A stretch of 64,000 bases of DNA. It comes from Pleodorina starrii. Its lineage: Eukaryota; Chlorophyta; Chlorophyceae; Chlamydomonadales; Volvocaceae. A program made the position numbers and the translations under genes. The stretch is taken from contig BRXU01000053.1 in assembly GCA_030267565.1 (NCBI GenBank), positions 296,001-360,000 of the forward strand, written 5' to 3'. Below are positions 24,239-38,300 of the stretch, one piece after another (position 1 is the first letter of the stretch; every line of letters begins with the position of its first letter). A model generated the notes under the pieces. The model made no database searches. It worked only from the letters and a program-made list of their open reading frames with translations, and was not told the origin of the DNA.

Positions 24239-25528
24239 GAAGGGAGGGGGTTCCTGCACCGTGTTTTGCTTGACGATGGCGTCCAGTCGGGCTGGGGCCG
24301 GGCGCACGGCCCCATCGGCCCAAGCAAAACACGGCGCAGTGCATTTACTTAACGCGACTCTACGAGAGCCCACACGCGCAACCGCAGCACAGCACATCAC
24401 AGGCCGTCTGCCACGCGGTCCCAAACTAACCATCACTCAGGCGGGGACCGTCTCAGCGGACCCAAGCCGATCACCAGCACCGCCTCAACACCGCACCTGA
24501 CGCCCCCTGGCACGGCCACGGCCACGGCCACGCCCTGGCACGGCCACGAATTGTGCCGTTACAAGATGATCGACGGGCCGCGCGTTCCACACTCAGCCAT
24601 AGTCGCAGTCACGACCGCAACCGGAGTCCGCCGCTAGCTTCGCAGCAGTCATCAGCCGCACTCACCCGCGCCCTCACCCGCGCCAGCGCTGCCCAACAGC
24701 GCTGCCCAGAGAGGACCGCAGCCGACCCTCCACCAGCCGCTTCGGCCGCGGCAGCGGCGGCGGTGGCGTTGGTCATGCCCCCCAAAAAGCTTTCCGCCCC
24801 GCGCCGCGCCGCCGGCGGCGCACCCCCATCCGCTGCAGTAACCCTAAGCCCCCTCCTCCCCCTCCTCCCCCTCCTCCCCTCCTCCCCTGTGGCAGCACTG
24901 TGATCCGCTGGGGGGGGGCGTCCGTGGGGTGATCAGCCTCTTACCCCTTTCCCCCCTCACAGTATGTCAGCTTGTCATCTTTATCAGCTTGTCAGCGCTT
25001 TCCTCCCTCTGGACTGTCAGACCTGGACTCCAACCATGCTTCCCCCACTCCAACCACGACCGCACGGCAGCCTGTCCACGGCAGCCCAAGCCGCCCGAGC
25101 AGCCCAAGCCGCCCAAGCCGCCGGAGGGGCCCCAAGCAGCCCGGGTGCCACGCCGTCAGGGCAGTCGCCGCCATCCCACCTTGTCAGCCCCTTGGTCGTG
25201 TCCGGCTCCCAGGGGGCTCACCAGGCTTTGCACAGCCTGCAACGCATCGCTCGACCCCCCGCACCTAAATGCCACATGCCCTCGCCGTACGTACGAATGT
25301 ACTGCACGTCTACGCCACGCGAGGCACGAGCCACGGGAGGGTCCCTCACGCACTACTTCAGGGCCCCGAAACACCCGGGCCTTGAAACACCCGGCACACG
25401 CCGTCACTCGCACCGCGCACTCCATTGTCCGCCCACAGGAAGCCCCAGAAGTCGCACACACACACATACACACACGCATACGACTTGTCCGCAGGGTGCC
25501 GCCGTCGCCGACCCAAAACTCTTTTCCA

Positions 25529-25897
25529 TTACGGCGAAGGCACCGGGGGCATTGGCGGAGAGCTGAGGAGTGGCACCAGCAGGAGCACGAAGGGCAGGAA
25601 GGCCATGCCCAAGAACCATGGCCCAAAGCCAGGGTCCTTGAGCTTTGCATACTGCCAGGTTGTCAGCTTGATGCCCTCCGGAGCCGCAGCTTCGGAGGCC
25701 GGTGGTGTGGGGGTTGGGGGTTGGGCGCCGGGGGTTGGGTCCGAGGAGCCGGATGCTGAGGGTGGGCGGTACGCGGCGCGTCGTTGCGCCGGAGCGAGAT
25801 GCCCAAGTAGGTGCACCGGTCGTTCACATGCCTGTCGTAAGGATTCATGGGGCACAGCAAAGAGGATTGGTTCTGACCGCTTTTGCATTATAATCAT
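25529..25897 (-). CDS. Hypothetical single-pass membrane protein
   Basis: A 122-residue frame from an ATG at 25897. It has a basic N-terminal third, a Pro/Ala-rich middle, then KLTTWQYAKLKDPGFGPWF leading into one hydrophobic segment (LGMAFLPFVLLLVPLL) and a short Pro-rich tail. The position, head to head with COG4 with about 430 bases between starts, fits a real gene. I do not recognise the family, and the true C-terminus could be altered by an intron. Confidence 0.4.
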   Translation of the reverse strand: MIIMQKRSEPILFAVPHESLRQACERPVHLLGHLAPAQRRAAYRPPSASGSSDPTPGAQPPTPTPPASEAAAPEGIKLTTWQYAKLKDPGFGPWFLGMAFLPFVLLLVPLLSSPPMPPVPSP

Positions 25898-26330
25898 CTT
25901 CTGGAGGGTCGATGTTTACTCACGTGTGCGCGTCTCCCCGTCATGGAAACAACGCGTGAGTGTGCACACGTGTGAGCGGCCATGGCGTCAGCAGCTTGCT
26001 TGGGCTGGTTGTAGGAAGAAGTGGTTGCGATGCAATTCTAGACGCAGCAGTGGGCTGCGGTGGGACTGCCCTCAACTTGCGTTCAAGGGGAGCAGTGCAA
26101 GCCGATGGGATATACAAGTCTGGAATGCCTTGCTGCGGTCAAAACTTCTGGATGACCTCGAACCACCGCCAACCGCCTGGGGTTCTGTTGGCAGTTAGCT
26201 CTACAGCACGGTCTATCCATCGACGTTCTTCTTCTCATTGCAAGCGCGCAACTCTCCCGACTTGACACGCATTTAGGATGACGTAGCAGCTTTTAAAGAT
26301 AACGCGCTAGAACGTAGGAGCGCAAGGAAG

Positions 26331-29300
26331 ATGGCCACCTCGGCTATCGACTTGAACCTTATTTATAAACTAACAAATGTTTCAGATGTCACAAAACTTT
26401 TGCATGAAACCGTGGCTAGGGAGCGGGCCATTGATCAGGACCTGGATAGGCAGCTGAGCAAGCGCAGCGACCTGGAGCGCAACTTCTTGCTGCTTAATAC
26501 TCCTACAGCTGAGGTATTGATGGCCAACAGTTGCAATTGATGTTTCTATTGCGGTTTCAAAGCGAGACTGTTACATGATCCTGGGCGACAGTCACCCAAC
26601 AAGCAATCCGGTACTTCACAGCTGATACTGATGACTGCGAGCGCAGACGCTGGAGCTGGTGCGCGCGGACTGCGAGCAGCTACTGCAGAGCGTGCAGGGC
26701 ACGGCGCAGCTTGCAGACAACATCAGCAGCAAAGTGCGCCAGCTGGACCTGGTGCAGGGCCGCGTGCAGGGCGTCCTGAGCAAAATCAACCTCATCCTTG
26801 ACCGCACCAACTGCATCAATGGCGTGCAATCGGCCATGGAAACCGAGGTGCGTCCGCTAAAGCGGGAGGGGGGGAAGGAAAGAGGGGAGGACGGAAAGAG
26901 GGCGCTCCTTCAACCCCCCGCCACGCTGAGTGTCCTGAACCCCCGCCCCTCCCTCCCCCCCCCACTCACATACACACATCTGCCGCATCCCCCACAGCTC
27001 TGTCCACAACACTACCGTATTCAGACAACGCTGGACCGGCGCCACGAATGGCTTCCGTTCCCCTTCCCCAGCCCTCTCTTCGGGGGTATCCTGCCTGCAC
27101 CACGGACAGGCCAGAGCCCCCCCCAGCAACAAGCTGCCTCCCCACCCTCCCAGACCTGGGTTGCCTAACCAGGACCTGCGCTTCCTTCCGGGATGCCCCG
27201 CCCTCACCCCCCCCCCCAACGGGCTCCGGCCTATACGTGGATAATCCCCCACGGGCTCCGGCCTATACGTGGATAATCCCCCGCTTCTTGTTTCATTGTT
27301 GCAAATTCACTCTTCAACCCCCCCTGCAACACACATACACACAAAACCCACATCCCCGCCCATCTCCCTGTCCTCTATTTCCTCCCCCACCCCACCCCAG
27401 GACTATGAGGCCGCCGCCCAGTACATCAGCTCCTTCATGGAGCTGGAGAACCGAATGGCGGCGGCGCTGGCGGCGGCGGGGCCAGGGCCGGGGGGAGCCC
27501 CACCCGGCGCGGTGCCGCTGCCCCACGGTGCCGCGGATGCCAGCCAGGCGGAGGACCAGCGGCGGGTGGGTGGGTGGGTGGTAAAAAATGATACCGCAGC
27601 GGAGACGGAGACGGCGTTAGCGAACGGACCCAGAACCCAGTAATACTTACCGGGTCGGTGGGTGGGTGGGTGGGTGGGGGACCCCGGGGGACGTGAAAAG
27701 GAATACAGCAGCGGTGGGAGCTCAGGGGAGGGGAGGGGAAGGGAGGGGACGGCAGCAGCGGTACCGCGGCGCGGAGGGACACAGGCGACCCCGGCGAACG
27801 GACCCAGCACGCCGGCAGCAACCAGCAGCAACCAACATGCGGGTGGCCCCAACGTGCCTATATGCCGGTGACCTGACCAACATTCGGGTGGACTGCGACG
27901 GCATCGCCGCTGGACACCCCCTCACGGGCTCCGGCCTATACGTGGATAACCCCCTCCCCCCTCGCCGCGACTCGCGATGACAGTGTAGCCGTGGCGGGAC
28001 TGGTGGTGGGGAGGGGGCCGCAGCGAGGCGAGGCCGGCGGGGGCCGGGTTGGTTCCTCCCGCCGTCAGCTATCAGCATCCCTGGGTTGGGTTGGATTGGG
28101 ATGGGATGGGATGGGTTGGGATGGGTTGGGATTCAGGGGCTCACACCACTTCCCCCTAAATCCCCCCTGCCCTTCGCTGCGGTATCTTTTTTCTCCCCCC
28201 TCCGCCCCTATAATGGAGCATATCAGTCCCTGACCCCCCTCCCCCCCCGCCAGGTGCTTGTGGAGGTTCAGCGGCTCTCATCACCACCACCACCAACCCC
28301 TAAATCCCCCCTCCCTTCGCTGCGGTATCTTCCCCCCCCCTATACGTGGATAACCCCCCTCCCCCTCCTCCCTCCTCCCCCTCTCCCTCCCAGGTGCTTG
28401 TGGAGGTTCGTTCCCGGTTGGAGGAGATCACGGACCGGCGGTTCGAAGATGCGGTGGCGAGGAGGGATCATGGAGCGGCGGTGCGCTTCGCCCGGCTGTA
28501 CAAGCCGCTGGGGAAGCAGGTGCGCGTGGGGTGTGCGTGTTGGGTGTGTGTGTGGGGGGGGGGCGGGACGGCGGAGGCAGGGGGGAGGGGGAGGCTCGGG
28601 CCGGAAGGGGGCGGTCTTTGTAGGGATGTTGGAAATGTGGTGTGCGTGCAAAGTCTTTTCCTTTGTCTTCCAGCCGCACCCCCTTCCCGCCACTCAATCA
28701 GGCCTCCGCCGGTCTGCAATGGGTCTGCAATGAAACATATTTCACCGTCACCCCCCTCCCCCTCCCCGCTCCCCTCCCCGCTCTCCCATTTGCTCCCCTC
28801 ACCCCCACCGCACATCCGTCTGCGCTGCGCTGCACTGCACTGCACTCCTTCATGACCGCCCCCCTTGCCCGCTTTGCAATAGCGCATCTCACTCTCACCC
28901 CGTTTACCCTGCCCTGACCCCCCCTGCCCTGGCCCCCCCTGCCCTGACCCCCCCTGCCCTGACCCCCCCTGCCCTGACCCCCCCTGCCCTGACCCCCCCT
29001 GCCCTGGCCCCTCCGGCCCTGCCCTGCCCTGCCCTGCCCCGCAGGCGGAGGGGCTGCAGCGCTTCATCGAGTACCTCAAAGTGGTGGTGGGGGCGCAGGT
29101 GGGGGCGTAGGTATGAGGCCCTGTGTGGGGCGGGACGGGACGGAGCGCCACATTCGGCCGCACGCACGCACGCAGTACCTAACCCCCCCGGGGGTTCTTG
29201 CAAATTCACTCTTCACCCCCCCCCCCCGGGGGCTCCGGCATATACGTGGATATCCCTCCACGTCGGGGTTTCATCTTCGATACCCCCTTCCCCCGCAGTA

Positions 29301-32300
29301 TATGGGTCCGTTTGTGCCAGCGTGTTTGCCGCCCCGGTTGGTTCCTTCGCAGCGGCTCCCTCCGCTGTGTTTTGCCCCCCACGCACGCCCCACACTCCAC
29401 GCCCTACGCACACACACCCTCGCACACACACATACACCCCGTTGCGTCGTCCATTGCGCTCAACAGGCTCGCAACACGTACTCGGCGCTGGCTGATCAGC
29501 TGGAGGGGCCCCAGGCGGCTGCTGCTGGTGCTGGCGGGGCGGGTCGCGGCAGGGGGGATTTTGCAGCGGCGCTGACGGCCCTTTTCAAGGACGTGGCCAT
29601 GTGCCTGGAGGTGAGGAGGGGGGAGAGGGGGGGGCTGCGAGCGTCATGGAGGGTGTGTGTGTGTTTACGGGTGTGTGTGTGTTTATGGGTGTGTGTTCGG
29701 GGGGGGAGGGCGGGGTGAAGAGGGTGCAATGGGACGTCCCGCGTCCTGTCCGTCCTCCCCGTCCCCTTCCTTCCGCTTTGCACCTTCTGTCCTCTCCCTC
29801 CCGCTTTCCCTGCCCCACTTTCCCTCCACCCTCAGTGCCGCTCCGGCCTCCGGTCCCGGCCTCAGTCACTCCCTTCACCCCCCCTCCCGCTTCCACCTCC
29901 GCTTCTCTCCTTTCCTCTCTTTCCCTTACCTCGCCCCACCCCCGTCATCACCGCATTTCTCACTCTCAAACACACCCCGGCCTCCCCCGTAACCCCCCGG
30001 CCCCCGATTTGGACTGTTTTCCAAACCCCCGTCCTCCCCCGTCCTCCCCCGCTCCCACGGCCTCCCGGCCCCGCCCCCCCGCCCCCTCCCTTTGCAGACG
30101 AGACGGCCTTCTTCTGTTACTTTACCGTTCACGGGCTCCGGCCTATACCCCCGTGGATAACCCCCCTCCCCCCTTTGTCCCCCTCTCCTCTTCTTCAGGA
30201 GCACGAGTCAGTGGTGCGCGACACGTTCGGCGAGGGGGCCCTTCTCGACGTGATGGCTGGGCTGCAAGCCGAGTGCGACAACGCTGGCAGCCGCATCCTG
30301 CAGCGCTTCGCAGACAGCCGTCGACTGGAGCGCGTCGTGCGGGAGGTCACCGGCCGCCGCAGAGGAGGCGGCGGCGGCGGCGGCGGCGGCGGGCCGCAGC
30401 AGGGCGGAGGAGGAGGCGGAGGTGGCGGAGGTGGTGGTGGTGACTCGGGCACTGACCACCGGGCGGTTGAGGCCCTGATAGAGGAGGTGCTGCGGATCTG
30501 CGGTCTGTGTGAGGAGTATAACCAGTTCATGCTGGGGAAGATGCGTGCGGCGGCGGCGGCGGCGGCGGCGGCGGGGGGAGGAGGCGGAGGTGGAGGAGGC
30601 GGGGGGCGGGACCGCGGGGGCGGCGCGCCGCCGGGGCAGGTGCCGGCGGCGCGGGAGGCGGCGTTCAGGTGGGTTATGAAGAAGGAGAAGGAGGAGGGGG
30701 AGGGGGAGGAGAAAAGACTGCAGCGGAGGGAGGGAGGGAGGCGATGCGAGCAGAGTGGGACAAGGGGGGCAGCTGGGAGGAAGCGTGGGGGAGGGGTCGG
30801 GTGGCGGACCGTGAGGTGTGGAGGTGGGGTGGAGGGCGGGGGGGAGGAGGTGGGGTGGTGAGGGGAGGGGAGGGGAGGGGAGGGAGGGAGGGAGGGGGGG
30901 AGTCCTTCTAGTGGAAAGTCCGTAACTGTGCCCCCTTGAGGCGCACGCACGCACGCACGCAATTTCGCAGGGCAGCACGCACGCACACTCTCAGACGAGG
31001 ACGCGTGTCCCTCCCCTTCCCTCCCCGAAGTCATGAGCATGGTGGTGGTCACGGCTCCACGTACTTCCAAGGCGGCGCCCGACCTGTGTGTGTGCGTGTG
31101 TGCGTGTATGTGCGTGTGTGCGTTTGTGTCTGCGTGTGCGTGTGTGTGTGTGCGCCCAAGCTCTTTGCTTCGGGGAGGGGCAGGTTTCGTCTCCCACACA
31201 CACGCGCGCCTACACGCACACGCATGCACACACGCATGCACACACACATGCACACACGCACATGCACACACATGCACTCACACGCACTCACACGCACTCA
31301 CATGCACTCACACGCACATGCACACACATGCACTCACACGCACTCACACGCACTCACACGCGCTCACATGCACTCACACGCGCTCACATGCACTCACATG
31401 CACTCACACGCGCTCACATGCACTCACACGCACTCACATGCACTCACACGCACTCACACGCACTCACATGCACTCACATGCACTCACATGCACTCACACG
31501 CGCTCACATGCACTCACATGCACTCACACGCACTCACACGCGCTCACATGCACTCACACGCGCTCACATGCACTCACACGCGCTCACACGCGCTCACATG
31601 CACTCACACGCGCTCACATGCACTCACACGCGCTCACACGCGCTCACATGCACTCACACGCGCTCACATGCACTCACACGCACTCACACGCGCTCACATG
31701 CACTCACACGCGCTCACACGCACTCACACGCGCTCACATGCACTCACACGCGCTCACATGCACTCACACGCGCTCACATGCACATGCACACACATGCACT
31801 CACATGCACTCACACGCACTCACACGCGCTCACATGCACTCACATGCACTCACATGCACTCACATGCACTCACACGCGCACACATGCACTCACACGCGCT
31901 CACATGCACTCACACGCACTCACACGCGCTCACATGCACTCACACGCGCTCACATGCACTCACATGCACTCACACGCACTCACATGCACTCACACGCGCT
32001 CACATGCACTCACACGCGCTCACATGCACTCACACGCACTCACACGCACTCACACGCGCTCACATGCACTCACATGCACTCACACGCACTCACATGCACT
32101 CACACGCGCTCACATGCACTCACACGCGCTCACACGCACTCACACGCGCTCACATGCACTCACACGCGCTCACATGCACTCACACGCGCTCACATGCACT
32201 CACACGCGCTCACATGCACTCACACGCACTCACACGCGCTCACATGCACTCACACGCGCTCACACGCACTCACACGCGCTCACATGCACTCACACGCGCT

Positions 32301-35300
32301 CACATGCACTCACACGCGCTCACATGCACTCACACGCGCTCACATGCACATGCACACACATGCACTCACATGCACTCACACGCGCTCACATGCACTCACA
32401 CGCACTCACACGCGCTCACATGCACTCACACGCGCTCACACGCACTCACACGCGCTCACATGCACTCACACGCGCTCACATGCACTCACACGCGCTCACA
32501 TGCACATGCACACACATGCACTCACATGCACTCACACGCACTCACATGCACTCACATGCACTCACATGCACTCACACGCGCACACATGCACTCACACGCG
32601 CTCACATGCACCCACACGCACTCACACGCGCTCACATGCACTCACACGCGCTCACATGCACTCACACGCACTCACACGCACTCACACGCGCTCACATGCA
32701 CTCACATGCACTCACACGCACTCACATGCACTCACACGCGCTCACATGCACTCACACGCGCTCACACGCACTCACACGCGCTCACATGCACTCACACGCG
32801 CTCACATGCACTCACACGCGCTCACATGCACTCACACGCGCTCACATGCACTCACACGCACTCACACGCGCTCACATGCACTCACACGCGCTCACACGCA
32901 CTCACACGCGCTCACATGCACTCACACGCGCTCACATGCACTCACACGCGCTCACATGCACTCACACGCGCTCACATGCACTCACACGCGCTCACATGCA
33001 CATGCACACACATGCACTCACATGCACTCACACGCACTCACACGCGCTCACATGCACTCACATGCACTCACATGCACTCACATGCACTCACACGCGCTCA
33101 CATGCACTCACACGCGCTCACATGCACTCACACGCACTCACACGCGCTCACATGCACTCACACGCGCTCACATGCACTCACATGCACTCACACGCACTCA
33201 CATGCACTCACACGCGCTCACATGCACTCACACGCGCTCACATGCACTCACATGCACTCACACGCACTCACACGCGCTCACATGCACTCACATGCACTCA
33301 CACGCGCTCACATGCACTCACATGCACTCACACGCGCTCACATGCACTCACACGCACTCACACGCACTCACATGCACTCACACGCACATGCACACACATG
33401 CACTCACACGCACTCACACGCGCTCACATGCACTCACACGCGCTCACATGCACTCACATGCACTCACACGCGCTCACATGCACTCACACGCACTCACACG
33501 CACTCACATGCACTCACATGCACTCACATGCACTCACACGCGCTCACATGCACTCACATGCACTCACACGCACTCACACGCGCTCACATGCACTCACATG
33601 CACTCACACGCACTCACATGCACTCACACGCGCTCACATGCACTCACACGCGCTCACACGCACTCACACGCGCTCACACGCGCTCACATACACTCACACG
33701 CGCTCACATGCACTCACACGCGCTCACATGCACTCACACGCGCTCACACGCACTCACACGCGCTCACATGCACTCACACGCGCTCACATGCACTCACACG
33801 CGCTCACATGCACTCACACGCGCTCACATGCACTCACACGCGCTCTCACGCGCTCACATGCACTCACATGCACTCACATGCGCTCACATGCACTCACATG
33901 CACTCACACGCGCTCACATGCACTCACACGCGCTCACATGCACTCACATGCACTCACATGCACTCACACGCGCTCACATGCACTCACACGCACTCACATG
34001 CACTCACACGCACACACATGCACACACACGCGCTCACATGCACTCACACGCGCTCACATGCACTCACACGCACTCACACGCGCTCACATGCACTCACATG
34101 CACTCACATGCACTCACATGCACTCACACGCGCTCACATGCACTCACACGCGCTCACACGCACTCACACGCGCTCACATGCACTCACACGCGCTCACATG
34201 CACTCACACGCGCTCACATGCACTCACACGCGCTCACATGCACATGCACACACATGCACTCACATGCACTCACACGCGCTCACATGCACTCACACGCACT
34301 CACACGCGCTCACATGCACTCACACGCGCTCACACGCACTCACACGCGCTCACATGCACTCACACGCGCTCACATGCACTCACACGCGCTCACATGCACA
34401 TGCACACACATGCACTCACATGCACTCACACGCACTCACATGCACTCACATGCACTCACATGCACTCACACGCGCACACATGCACTCACACGCGCTCACA
34501 TGCACCCACACGCACTCACACGCGCTCACATGCACTCACACGCGCTCACATGCACTCACACGCACTCACACGCACTCACACGCGCTCACATGCACTCACA
34601 TGCACTCACACGCACTCACATGCACTCACACGCGCTCACATGCACTCACACGCGCTCACACGCACTCACACGCGCTCACATGCACTCACACGCGCTCACA
34701 TGCACTCACACGCGCTCACATGCACTCACACGCGCTCACATGCACTCACACGCACTCACACGCGCTCACATGCACTCACACGCGCTCACACGCACTCACA
34801 CGCGCTCACATGCACTCACACGCGCTCACATGCACTCACACGCGCTCACATGCACTCACACGCGCTCACATGCACTCACACGCGCTCACATGCACATGCA
34901 CACACATGCACTCACATGCACTCACACGCACTCACACGCGCTCACATGCACTCACATGCACTCACATGCACTCACATGCACTCACACGCGCTCACATGCA
35001 CTCACACGCGCTCACATGCACTCACACGCACTCACACGCGCTCACATGCACTCACACGCGCTCACATGCACTCACATGCACTCACACGCACTCACATGCA
35101 CTCACACGCGCTCACATGCACTCACACGCGCTCACATGCACTCACATGCACTCACACGCACTCACACGCGCTCACATGCACTCACATGCACTCACACGCG
35201 CTCACATGCACTCACATGCACTCACACGCGCTCACATGCACTCACACGCACTCACACGCACTCACATGCACTCACACGCACATGCACACACATGCACTCA

Positions 35301-38300
35301 CACGCACTCACACGCGCTCACATGCACTCACACGCGCTCACATGCACTCACATGCACTCACACGCGCTCACATGCACTCACACGCACTCACACGCACTCA
35401 CATGCACTCACATGCACTCACATGCACTCACACGCGCTCACATGCACTCACATGCACTCACACGCACTCACACGCGCTCACATGCACTCACATGCACTCA
35501 CACGCACTCACATGCACTCACACGCGCTCACATGCACTCACACGCGCTCACACGCACTCACACGCGCTCACACGCGCTCACATACACTCACACGCGCTCA
35601 CATGCACTCACACGCGCTCACATGCACTCACACGCGCTCACACGCACTCACACGCGCTCACATGCACTCACACGCGCTCACATGCACTCACACGCGCTCA
35701 CATGCACTCACACGCGCTCACATGCACTCACACGCGCTCTCACGCGCTCACATGCACTCACATGCACTCACATGCGCTCACATGCACTCACATGCACTCA
35801 CACGCGCTCACATGCACTCACACGCGCTCACATGCACTCACATGCACTCACATGCACTCACACGCGCTCACATGCACTCACACGCACTCACATGCACTCA
35901 CACGCACACACATGCACACACACGCGCTCACATGCACTCACACGCGCTCACATGCACTCACACGCACTCACACGCGCTCACATGCACTCACATGCACTCA
36001 CATGCACTCACATGCACTCACACGCGCTCACATGCACTCACACGCGCTCACATGCACTCACACGCACTCACACGCGCTCACATGCACTCACATGCACTCA
36101 CACGCGCTCACATGCACTCACACGCGCTCACATGCACTCACACGCGCTCACACGCACTCACACGCGCTCACATGCACTCACACGCGCTCACATGCACTCA
36201 CACGCACTCACACGCGCTCACATGCACTCACATGCACTCACATGCACTCACACGCGCTCACATGCACTCACACGCGCTCACATGCACTCACACGCGCTCT
36301 CACGCGCTCACATGCACTCACATGCACTCACATGCGCTCACATGCACTCACATGCACTCACACGCGCTCACATGCACTCACACGCGCTCACATGCACTAA
36401 CATGCACTCACATGCACTCACACGCGCTCACATGCACTCACACGCACTCACATGCACTCACACGCACACACATGCACACACATGCAGCTGCGCTGAGCCG
36501 CTTACCGGTCGGTGGGTCGATGGGTCGATGGGTCTGTTGGTCGCAGGTCGGGCGCTTTTAACGTGTCGCTTCGTGAGCTGTTGGGCCGCTACGTGGCTCT
36601 GGAGGAGTACTACCTGGACGAGACGGCGTCCATGGCCGTACGGATTGACGAGGTGGTGAGTACGGAAATGTACGGCAATCTAGACAGGGGCGCTGCAGCT
36701 GTATTGCTGAATGCACGACGTGGCACGGGGGGGGTCCGGTCCGGTCCGGTCCGGCTGCTGCTGGCAGCTGGCTGGTGGGTGCTGCCCCTCCTCGCTTTGC
36801 TCGAGGCGCTTTCCTCAATTGTCCACTGGTCCGGATGGTCCTGGATGGTTTCGGAGCTCCACTGCGCTCCGCACCGGATGACATACAGCCACATCACATC
36901 TGCTCTGCTCGCCTGTCCCGCCAATCTGTTCCAAACCTTTTACCTTCCCATTACACGATAGTGATTTCGGATGCCAGTGCCCGCAATCGCACACCGCTCG
37001 GGCTCACCCCCCCCCCTCCGCGTCGCTTCACCCTCACACCATCAAGCCCTCAAATTCTCACACATACATACCCTTGTCTACACGGGCTTAGGCCTATCCG
37101 TGGATAGCCCCCACGGACTTGTTCTACTTCGCACCCCTCCCCACCGCCCCAACCTCCTCCCCCGCCGCCCCTCCCCCCTCCGTTGTGCTGCCCCCTCCCC
37201 TCCCCTCCCCTCCCCTCCCCTCCCCTCCCCTCCCCTCCCCTCCCCTCCCCTCCCCTCCCCTCCCCTCCCCTCCCCTCCCCTCCCCTCCCCTCCCCTCCCC
37301 TCCCCTCCCCTCCCCTCCCCTCCCCTCCCCTCCCCTCCCCTCCCCTCCCCTCCCCTCCCCTCCCCTCCCCTCCCCTCCCCTCCCCTCCCCTCCCCTCCCC
37401 TCCCCTCCCCTCCCCTCCCCTCCCCTCCCCTCCCCTCCCCTCCCCTCCCCTCCCCCAGCTTCCTGGCGCCCTGACCAGCAGTCTGGTGGATGACGTGTTC
37501 TTCATCCTAAGAAAGGTGCGAACCACAACCACCACCACAACCACCACAACCACAACCACAACCACAACCACAACCACCCGGGAAGTGGCCGCCCTTGCGT
37601 TCTGCCACGTAGCCATACGACCCACCGACCGACCAGCGATGGATGGAGGGCGGGAGGGAGGGTGGATGGAGTAGGTTTTGACAGTGCGAGCCGAACAGTC
37701 GAGACTCAAGGGGGGGGGTGTCGATGTGGCGGATGTCCATGTGGCGGGGTGGGGCGGGGCGGGGCGGGGGGGGGGGCGGGGGCGGGGCGGGGTGGACGGC
37801 CCCGCAGGCCAAGCCATGGCCGGTGCTGCTGCGGTCGGAAGTCTGTCAGGCGATGCCATGCCATGCGAAGATGGAAGCGTCCACCGGGGAGGAGGGGGAG
37901 GAGGAGGAGGGGGAGGAGGAGGAGGAGGGGGAGGAGGAGGAGGAGGGGGGGACAACGGGCGGATGGAAGAGCCGGAGGTACGGTATGGCGGCGACCCGAC
38001 AGCGACGACCCCGGCTCAGCGACTCGTGGCCCAGCACCGCACTGCACCGCACCGCATATACGCCCCCTCCCCCTTCTCTCCTCCACCCACCCTCCCTCCC
38101 TCCCTCTCCCCCCCGCCCGCAGGTGGGCCTCCGCGCTCTGGCTGCGGGTCAGTTCCAGGCCACCGCTGCGCTGCTGGCGGAGCTCAACAACGTGCTGGCC
38201 AACCTGTTTAGGAACGCACTGCAGGTGGGTGTGGGTGTGGATGTGGGGGGGGTTGTAGGGGGGATGTGATGTGTGTGGAAGGGGACAGGGTTGGTTGCAG

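Larger units (their letters stand above)
22479..25528. other. Intergenic, no gene recognised
   Basis: No open frame with family-like sequence. It contains one inverted copy of the COG4 intron module (23520-23600), a 17-bp tandem repeat (24140-24238), and a GCC-rich stretch near 24750-24900. Confidence 0.5.

Noticed and set aside
31196..36486. Possible CRISPR array
   Set aside because: Units are contiguous decamers with no unique spacers, and the array is inside a eukaryotic intron.
30936..36659. Open frames of 1,907, 1,842 and 1,770 codons on the plus strand
   Set aside because: They are translations of the decamer minisatellite in COG4 intron 7. All three phases are open because the repeat lacks stop words.
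37050..37955. 301-codon minus-strand frame
   Set aside because: Translation of the TCCCC array and nearby simple sequence in COG4 introns.
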